A stretch of DNA of 33,938 nt, from the NCBI GenBank assembly GCA_001775835.1, contig MEYP01000005.1:13457-47394 (forward strand), written 5' to 3'. Source of the DNA: Candidatus Azambacteria bacterium RIFCSPHIGHO2_02_FULL_52_12 (GTDB lineage Bacteria > Patescibacteriota > Minisyncoccia > GWC2-36-17 > WO2-46-25). This document shows positions 26,494 through 33,938 of this stretch, piece by piece (positions within the stretch are counted from its first letter, which is position 1; each line of letters starts with the position of its first letter). A model generated the notes under the pieces. The model was not told where the DNA came from. It worked only from the letters and a program-made list of their open reading frames with translations, and ran no database searches. Both the position numbers and the translations under genes were made by a program.

Positions 26494-26566
26494 AGCCGGA
26501 GGCGAGAGTCGAACTCGCGACCTCTACTTTACGAAAGTATTGCTCTACCAACTGAGCTACTCCGGC
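26494..26566 (-). tRNA. tRNA-Thr (CGT)
   Basis: GCCGGAGTAGCTCAGTTGGTAGAGCAATACTTTCGTAAAGTAGAGGTCGCGAGTTCGACTCTCGCCTCCGGC; loop TTCGTAA. Confidence 0.9.
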
Positions 26567-26575
26567 ATAACATGG

Positions 26576-27253
26576 CTATTTCAAGGGGTGCGGAACGAAT
26601 TTCCCGTGCGCTATCCAGATGACCACGGCAAGCCACACGCCGCCCATCACCCAGCTTCCCAGCACGTCGGAAGGCCAATGCACGCCCAGATACAGCCGCG
26701 AGAACCCCACCAAAAAAATGAATAACCCGCTCGCAAGGCACGTCAGGACCTTCGCGCGCAGAGTGTATTCGTGCCGTATGACAAAATACATCAAAAGGCC
26801 GTAAAACACAAGGGAGATGAACGCATGCCCTGAAGGAAAGCTGTAGCTGTCCTCGGAAACAAGATGCAAGAGAAACGGCGGGCGGGCGCGCAAGAAGGTG
26901 TGCTTCATCAGATAGATCATTGCCGCGGCGCCCACGATTGCCGTAGCGGAGACCATGAAATGCGCCACTCTTTTATGGTACGCGAACCACAAAAGCACAG
27001 CCGCAGTGAGCCCGATGATGACGGGCGCGCTTCCCAGGAATGTTATGACCTTCATCAGCGCCGTCAGCGACGCGGCGCGCAGAGAGATGGCATATGCCAG
27101 CATGTCCGCATCAAGCGCGGCAAAATCGTTATTGAAACGGAACGTATCCGTGACATATACGGCAAGAACCGTAAAAAAAAGATAGACCGTAACGCCTATG
27201 GCAAACTGGAAATCAAAAAAATCAAGGCATTTTTTTACAAAAGAGCGGATCAT
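26576..27253 (-). CDS. PAP2 family phosphatase
   Basis: 225 aa; PSGHAFISL and SRLYLGVHWPSDVLG motifs. Confidence 0.92.
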   Translation of the reverse strand: MIRSFVKKCLDFFDFQFAIGVTVYLFFTVLAVYVTDTFRFNNDFAALDADMLAYAISLRAASLTALMKVITFLGSAPVIIGLTAAVLLWFAYHKRVAHFMVSATAIVGAAAMIYLMKHTFLRARPPFLLHLVSEDSYSFPSGHAFISLVFYGLLMYFVIRHEYTLRAKVLTCLASGLFIFLVGFSRLYLGVHWPSDVLGSWVMGGVWLAVVIWIAHGKFVPHPLK

Positions 27254-27262
27254 TGTTTTGTG

Positions 27263-27607
27263 TTATATAATCGAGAGCACTAGTATCATAAGCCACCCGA
27301 CGGAAACCATGAGCGCGGCGCCCGCCATCATGTCTTTGAGGATGCGGATTTCCTCAAGCGATGCGGGGAGCAGGATATCCATCGCTTTTTCAAGCGCGGT
27401 ATTGATAAGCTCCACCGCAAGCATCAGCGACCCGGCGATGATGACCGCCGCTTTCTGCCACCCCTCCATGGGCCACCAGAACACCAGCGCGAGAGACGCC
27501 AGCACCAAAGCCAGCATGATACGGAAGTTTTGTTCCCGGTGGAACGCCTCTTTCAATCCGATAAGCGAGTGGCGGAAGCTTTTTACCATTTTTTTTACTT
27601 TGATCAT
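27263..27607 (-). CDS. dgkA: Diacylglycerol kinase family
   Basis: 114 aa; EAFHREQNFRIML ... VELINTALEKAMD. Confidence 0.9.
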   Translation of the reverse strand: MIKVKKMVKSFRHSLIGLKEAFHREQNFRIMLALVLASLALVFWWPMEGWQKAAVIIAGSLMLAVELINTALEKAMDILLPASLEEIRILKDMMAGAALMVSVGWLMILVLSII

Positions 27608-27618
27608 ATGCTATGAGT

Positions 27619-28461
27619 TTACCACGCGGCCGTGAAGTTGCGAAATGCGCCCATCAGCGCGTGCGTCGTTTTCCCCACCCTGCCGTTGCCGATCTTCATG
27701 CCGTTTATCCGCACGACCGGCGCGATTTCCTTGCTCGTGGCGGTGATGAACGCTTCATCCGCGGTTTTGAGTTCCCGCACCGCAATGTCGCGCTCAACTG
27801 CGCGCATGCCAAGCTCGCGCGCGCAATCGATCGCCGCGCGGCGCGTAATCCCGTGCAGGATATTCTGTTTTGGCGTTATCAGCGCGCCGTTTTTCACGAT
27901 GAAAAAATTGCTCGTTGCCGCTTCCAGGACCTTCCCCCGCGAAACATACAGCGGCTCGAGCGCGCCCGCTTTTTTGCACGCGTCCCTTGCAAGAAGCGCC
28001 TCAACGTAGTTCAGCGTTTTCGCTTCCGGCAGTTCCCGCTGATATTCGCGCGTGATGAGCTTGAGCCCCTTGGTATACGCGCTTTCGGGAAGCGCGTGCA
28101 GGGACGAGACCAAAATAAAAAAACCCGGATGCCTTTTGTCGTACCCCATGCCGTCTTTGCTTTCGCCGCCGGTGAGTATCATGCGGATGCTCGCCTCTTG
28201 TCCGCCAACTGGCGGATTGTTCTTGGCAAGCAACGCGCCGACGATGCGTTTGATCTTTGCGCGCGGATACGGGAGTTTCAAGCCAAGCATCGTTCCCGAG
28301 AACGCGAGGCGCTCGATATGCTCGTCGAGCATGAACGGTTTGCCGTTATAGGTGCGCAAAGGGTCCGAAACGCCGTAGCCGCGCAAAAAACCGACGTCGT
28401 GCACGCCGACCGACGCCTGCGCATCCGAAACAATACGCCCGTTGATAAAACAATAATTCAT
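27619..28461 (-). CDS. Class-IV aminotransferase (branched-chain / D-amino-acid type)
   Basis: MNYCFINGRIVSDAQASVGVHDVGFLRGYGVSDPLRTYNGKPFMLDEHIERL; the track's longer ORF start runs through a tRNA. Confidence 0.9.
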   Translation of the reverse strand: MNYCFINGRIVSDAQASVGVHDVGFLRGYGVSDPLRTYNGKPFMLDEHIERLAFSGTMLGLKLPYPRAKIKRIVGALLAKNNPPVGGQEASIRMILTGGESKDGMGYDKRHPGFFILVSSLHALPESAYTKGLKLITREYQRELPEAKTLNYVEALLARDACKKAGALEPLYVSRGKVLEAATSNFFIVKNGALITPKQNILHGITRRAAIDCARELGMRAVERDIAVRELKTADEAFITATSKEIAPVVRINGMKIGNGRVGKTTHALMGAFRNFTAAW

Positions 28462-28466
28462 GCCGG

Positions 28467-28537
28467 AGCGGGTAAGGGGAATCGAACCCCTGTGTCTAGC
28501 TTGGGAAGCTAGCATAATGCCACTATACGATACCCGC
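28467..28537 (-). tRNA. tRNA-Gly (CCC)
   Basis: GCGGGTATCGTATAGTGGCATTATGCTAGCTTCCCAAGCTAGACACAGGGGTTCGATTCCCCTTACCCGCT; loop TTCCCAA. Confidence 0.9.
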
Positions 28538-28541
28538 GCAG

Positions 28542-28940
28542 TTATTTTCCAAACAACACCACAAGCCATTGGCGCGCGTTGGATGACGCCGATGAGGGTT
28601 TGGGGACCGCTTCTTTCTCTGTGGTTGGCGCTTGCGGAGTCTGCTGGGTGATGATGACGGACTGTTCGCCGGGAAGCTGGTAATTGAGCTTTTTGCGCGC
28701 TTCTTTTTCCAAAAACGCCTTGTCCTCCAGGCGCGCCACCAACGCCTTTAAATCTTTGTTCTTCTCGTTCAATTCCTGCAACTTCGCGCTGACCGTTGAA
28801 CTTTGCTTGTTTATCTGGTATCGTTCCAGGGAGACGGCGTAGACTTCATACGACAAAAATCCGGCGGTAGCCACCAGCAGAACAGCCAGGAGCTTCACCT
28901 TCAAAGAACCTCCTGTTCTCTTTTTGTACGCACGAGCCAT
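28542..28940 (-). CDS. FtsB/DivIC-like septum formation initiator
   Basis: 132 aa; one TM then coiled coil KLQELNEKNKDLKALVARLEDKAFLEKEARKKLNY. Confidence 0.8.
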   Translation of the reverse strand: MARAYKKRTGGSLKVKLLAVLLVATAGFLSYEVYAVSLERYQINKQSSTVSAKLQELNEKNKDLKALVARLEDKAFLEKEARKKLNYQLPGEQSVIITQQTPQAPTTEKEAVPKPSSASSNARQWLVVLFGK

Positions 28941-28958
28941 ATAACCTTATCATACCAT

Positions 28959-29057
28959 ATGTTCAAATTCAAAAAAGCGTCAAAAATCATCTGGAAGATC
29001 GCCATCATCATGGTCATCATCTCCATGGTCGCTTTCACGCTCATTCCGCTCCTTTGA
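28959..29057 (+). CDS. 32-aa single-TM micro-protein
   Basis: MFKFKKASKIIWKIAIIMVIISMVAFTLIPLL*; divergent from the ftsB-like gene. Confidence 0.5.
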   Translation: MFKFKKASKIIWKIAIIMVIISMVAFTLIPLL

Positions 29058-29064
29058 CAGAAGC

Positions 29065-29152
29065 TGGAATCTAGAAAATAGAACCTAGAATACAAGGGAG
29101 GGTATGAAGGAATGTTTCCCTTTTCTACTTTCTAGTTTCTAGATTCTATTTT

Positions 29153-29163
<11 letters not shown>
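29065..29163. repeat. Heptad-rich inverted repeat (CTAGAAT/CTAGAAA/ATAGAAC units)
   Basis: AATCTAGAAAATAGAACCTAGAAT ... TTCTACTTTCTAGTTTCTAGATTCTATTTTCTATTTCTG. Confidence 0.75.
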
Positions 29164-30943
<1,780 letters not shown>

Positions 30944-30976
30944 ATCGACAAACGTATCATACTGATGCGAGAAAGT

Positions 30977-31615
30977 CTACGCCTTGTTTGTATGAGAGCT
31001 CAGGATAAAAACGGACGCGCAAACAAAAACGGTGAAGATAAAAATATACGACACGAGCAACGGCCAGAAGTCGTTTACCAGGACTACCAGCGACCCGCCG
31101 AGGCCGGCAAACAGAAACCCAAGACCGAGAAAAAATAGTGGCACTTTATTTTTCTTTATATTGGCCAGATTCGAGAGGAACGTGACCCCCAGAGCAAGCG
31201 TAAAAAGAATAATACCGATACTAAATACTATTGCATCAATAATGGCATAATGCCAATAAATAAGAAATCCTTGTATGACGGGTTGGGGCAAAGCATTCAT
31301 GCCGACAAATAGTTTTATAAAGGAAAAAACTGCGACCACCGCACTGATGAAATTCGGCGAAACGCTTTTCACCTGCTGAAATCGTATGAACGCGCGCAAG
31401 ACAAATGCAAATGAAAACAGCATGATAAAATTGCCGATTTCGGCGGCGATACCTGAAGAAAACGCATATAACGTAAAACTCATGACTAAGAAAACAAAAA
31501 ACAGGTAAAACTCATGATAATTTTGACCGCCTGTTTTTTTCCACGCCTTATAAAAAAAGGCGCTTGCCCACAAAGATATTATGGCGGAAAACAAATAGAC
31601 AAAAATAGAAAACAT
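30977..31615 (-). CDS. Polytopic membrane protein, tandem paralog A
   Basis: 212 aa; MFSIFVYLFSAIISLWASAFFYKAWKK; multi-TM. Confidence 0.75.
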   Translation of the reverse strand: MFSIFVYLFSAIISLWASAFFYKAWKKTGGQNYHEFYLFFVFLVMSFTLYAFSSGIAAEIGNFIMLFSFAFVLRAFIRFQQVKSVSPNFISAVVAVFSFIKLFVGMNALPQPVIQGFLIYWHYAIIDAIVFSIGIILFTLALGVTFLSNLANIKKNKVPLFFLGLGFLFAGLGGSLVVLVNDFWPLLVSYIFIFTVFVCASVFILSSHTNKA

Positions 31616-31626
31616 ATATGCTTACT

Positions 31627-32280
31627 TTATATGGGCCTGGCATTCAGTAAAAACAGGGTGACAAGCACGAAGGTAATAAAAAGAAGGGTGAATCCGAGCA
31701 CAAGAGCCCAGAATACATTAAAAGCGACAAGAGGCAATCCGCTTGCGCCGCCGATCAGAAATGCCAATCCCAGATACACAACCTGTATTTTGCGTTCTTT
31801 AATATTCTTCAGATTGTAAAAGAACGTCATGCCCATGGCGGCGGTATAACATGTTAACAATCCTAGATATACTATACTGCTTGGCAATGCATAATGCCAA
31901 TAGATAAGCCCGTCCGTAAAAGCAGGGATGGGCGGATAACGCAGAGAAACAATAAGACTTACGCATGCCGCAAGAATTCCCAAAATCGTGACTGAATTTA
32001 CTGATATCGCGACAACCTTCCAAAAACGGACCAATGCCCGCAAAACAAAAGAAAAAGAGAGAAGAACAAAAAAATTGATCAGCTCACCACCCAAAGCAAA
32101 AAGCGTTGGATTTTTAAAGAATACCAATGAAGGAGCCATGAAACCCAATCCTAAAAAAAAGAAGAAGGTTCCGAATGCCGTATACAGATCGTAGTTATTT
32201 TTTTTCCCAATCCTAAAGAAATAACTACTCGCCCACAAAGAAACGGCAGCAGAAAACAAATAGACAAAAATAGAGAACAT
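31627..32280 (-). CDS. Polytopic membrane protein, tandem paralog B
   Basis: 217 aa; MFSIFVYLFSAAVSLWASSYFFRIGKK. Confidence 0.75.
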   Translation of the reverse strand: MFSIFVYLFSAAVSLWASSYFFRIGKKNNYDLYTAFGTFFFFLGLGFMAPSLVFFKNPTLFALGGELINFFVLLSFSFVLRALVRFWKVVAISVNSVTILGILAACVSLIVSLRYPPIPAFTDGLIYWHYALPSSIVYLGLLTCYTAAMGMTFFYNLKNIKERKIQVVYLGLAFLIGGASGLPLVAFNVFWALVLGFTLLFITFVLVTLFLLNARPI

Positions 32281-32282
32281 AG

Positions 32283-32945
32283 CTATACCTGTTTTTTATT
32301 TGCTGAAATCAGAATGAAGATAAGCCAGAACACAGCGCACGCGAGAAGTATGAGATAGCCGACCATGAGGGGAAGAAAAACATTGAAACTGTGCACAAAC
32401 ACTCCGCCGACGCCTCCGGCAATGAACCCCAACCCTAACAATAAAAGCGTCTTTTTGTTTTGCATAACATTGCCCATGTTAGCGAGAAGCGTATATGCCA
32501 TGGAGATGGTAAAAACAGCGACAAACGCACCGAAGAAAATGGCATGGAAAAGCGGATAGTGCCAATAAATGAGATGGTCTTGCATGACGGGAACGGCAGG
32601 TATGATGATTCCGATACTAAACTTTATAACTGCGGATACGGCAAAGATGATAAGTATGGTGGCGGGAGCTATGAATGAAATCCGCTGAAAACGGAGAAAA
32701 GCGCGAAATACAAATGCAAAAGAAAGAAGAATAAGAAAATTACCGACTTCTATAACAATGCCCCGTGCGGATTGATTTAATAAAAGAGCGAGCGGGTAAA
32801 GAAACATGCCTATTCCCAAAAAAAGAAAGAAAAAGAAAAACTCGCGATAATTCGCATAAGGATGCTCTTTAAAGGCGCGCCGAAAATGTCCGCTTGCCCA
32901 CAGAGAAACGCCTGTAAAAAATAAGTATATAGAGACGGAAAACAT
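32283..32945 (-). CDS. Polytopic membrane protein, tandem paralog C
   Basis: 220 aa; MFSVSIYLFFTGVSLWASGHFRRAFKE. Confidence 0.75.
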   Translation of the reverse strand: MFSVSIYLFFTGVSLWASGHFRRAFKEHPYANYREFFFFFLFLGIGMFLYPLALLLNQSARGIVIEVGNFLILLSFAFVFRAFLRFQRISFIAPATILIIFAVSAVIKFSIGIIIPAVPVMQDHLIYWHYPLFHAIFFGAFVAVFTISMAYTLLANMGNVMQNKKTLLLLGLGFIAGGVGGVFVHSFNVFLPLMVGYLILLACAVFWLIFILISANKKQV

Positions 32946-32970
32946 ATATTTATTTCATTATAGCACATAC

Positions 32971-33938
32971 TCACAACTTGTCCGAGCCGTTCACCTGGAT
33001 GGGGAAAACGCGGGAAAGGAACAGTTTCCTGACCGGTAGGAAGAACGCCTGCCAGAACGTGAAAAATTCAGGGATTTTGAGCGCCCAGGAGCTTGCGCAA
33101 TACGCGAGAAGTCCGGCAAGGAACGCCGCGATGCCTTGCGCGAAAATGCCCGTGAACGTCTGCATATCCACCAGCGCCGCGACCGCGTGCAGCGTGGCGT
33201 ACACCGCAACCGCCATCACGAAAACGGCGATATTGGTCTTAAACAGCGAGCGGATGATGGTGTCGGAATCATATGACTCCATCCTCCAGGAAAACGCCAG
33301 ATAGAGCCAGAGAAAGTTGATGATGCTCGATACGGAAAACGCCAGCGGCAAAGCCAGCACGGAGATGTCGGCGATATCGGATACTTTCAGAAGCGTACCG
33401 ACATAATGCGCGAACGCGCCGTGCGCGCGCATGAGGTTCAGGAAATAAAAGCTGAAGAGAATATTGATGAACACGGAAGCGACGTTGATGAACACCGGCG
33501 TTTTAGTGTTGTGGATGGCGTAGAACGCCCGCGTGAAAAGCGGGATGAGCGACTGCGCGAAAATGGAAACGGCAAAAGCCCCCAGCGCCGCGGCGGTGAG
33601 GCGCGTGTCCTCCCACGAAAACTGCCCGTATCCCAAAATGACGCGGACGATCTGCGCGCGCTCCAGGATGAGGAACAACGAGATGGGAATGACCAAAAAC
33701 AGAATCTGGTTGACGGTGAGGTAGAGCTCGCGCAAGAACCCGCCGGTATCTTTGTTCGCGTACGCCGCGGAGAGCATCGGAAACACGGCGCTGACGAACG
33801 ACAGCGCGACGATGCCGATGGGGACGAACTGGAGGTCGTTGGCGAAGTTGAACACGGAGATGCTTCCCGAAGACATGGTCGAGGCGATGGAGGTGATGAT
33901 GATGAAATTCAGCTGGTAGGCGGCAAGCCCGACGGTGC
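32971..33938 (-). CDS. murJ: Lipid II flippase MurJ (partial, runs off window)
   Basis: Frame stays open to the window edge (TVGLAAYQLNFIIITSIASTMSSGSISVFNFANDLQFVPIGIVALSFVSAVFPMLS). Confidence 0.9.
   Translation of the reverse strand, partial: TVGLAAYQLNFIIITSIASTMSSGSISVFNFANDLQFVPIGIVALSFVSAVFPMLSAAYANKDTGGFLRELYLTVNQILFLVIPISLFLILERAQIVRVILGYGQFSWEDTRLTAAALGAFAVSIFAQSLIPLFTRAFYAIHNTKTPVFINVASVFINILFSFYFLNLMRAHGAFAHYVGTLLKVSDIADISVLALPLAFSVSSIINFLWLYLAFSWRMESYDSDTIIRSLFKTNIAVFVMAVAVYATLHAVAALVDMQTFTGIFAQGIAAFLAGLLAYCASSWALKIPEFFTFWQAFFLPVRKLFLSRVFPIQVNGSDKL

Noticed and set aside
28461-28569. N-terminal extension of the class-IV aminotransferase
   Set aside because: It is translated tRNA-Gly sequence; the true start is MNYCFINGR.

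Overview
The window looks like a Patescibacteria/CPR (Parcubacteria-type) chromosome segment; this is inferred from gene content and tiny membrane ORFs, with no taxonomic marker search. Two GC-richer housekeeping blocks flank an AT-rich accessory island at about 10.27-23.58 kb. Left block: M15 peptidase, MFS transporter, rnr, RhuM-Fic, LUD protein, secreted proteins, PNPOx-like protein, STAS-like protein. Right block: ftsX, ftsE, prfB with a programmed frameshift, PAP2, dgkA, class-IV aminotransferase, FtsB/DivIC-like protein, lepA, three tandem membrane paralogs, murJ, and tRNA-Gln, tRNA-Thr and tRNA-Gly. The island is a dense defence and mobile region. It holds a Panacea-type toxin-antitoxin pair, a zeta-toxin-like kinase with an overlapping 59-aa ORF that the ORF track misses, and a DpnI homologue. 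It also holds a compact TIR / small membrane protein / REase-STAND NTPase operon and a full-length LexA fused to a beta-class DNA methyltransferase. The fusion converges with a BsaWI-like restriction endonuclease gene. A HUH Rep / large serine recombinase module ends inside a tRNA-Gln gene. The strongest candidates for something undescribed are the LexA-methyltransferase R-M system, which looks SOS-gateable, and the TIR/membrane/STAND operon. Next are a phiX174-like ACTTGATAT motif beside a GC hairpin upstream of the Rep, and a ~76-bp repeat present three times upstream of minus-strand genes. All family assignments come from reading motifs by eye; no searches were run.
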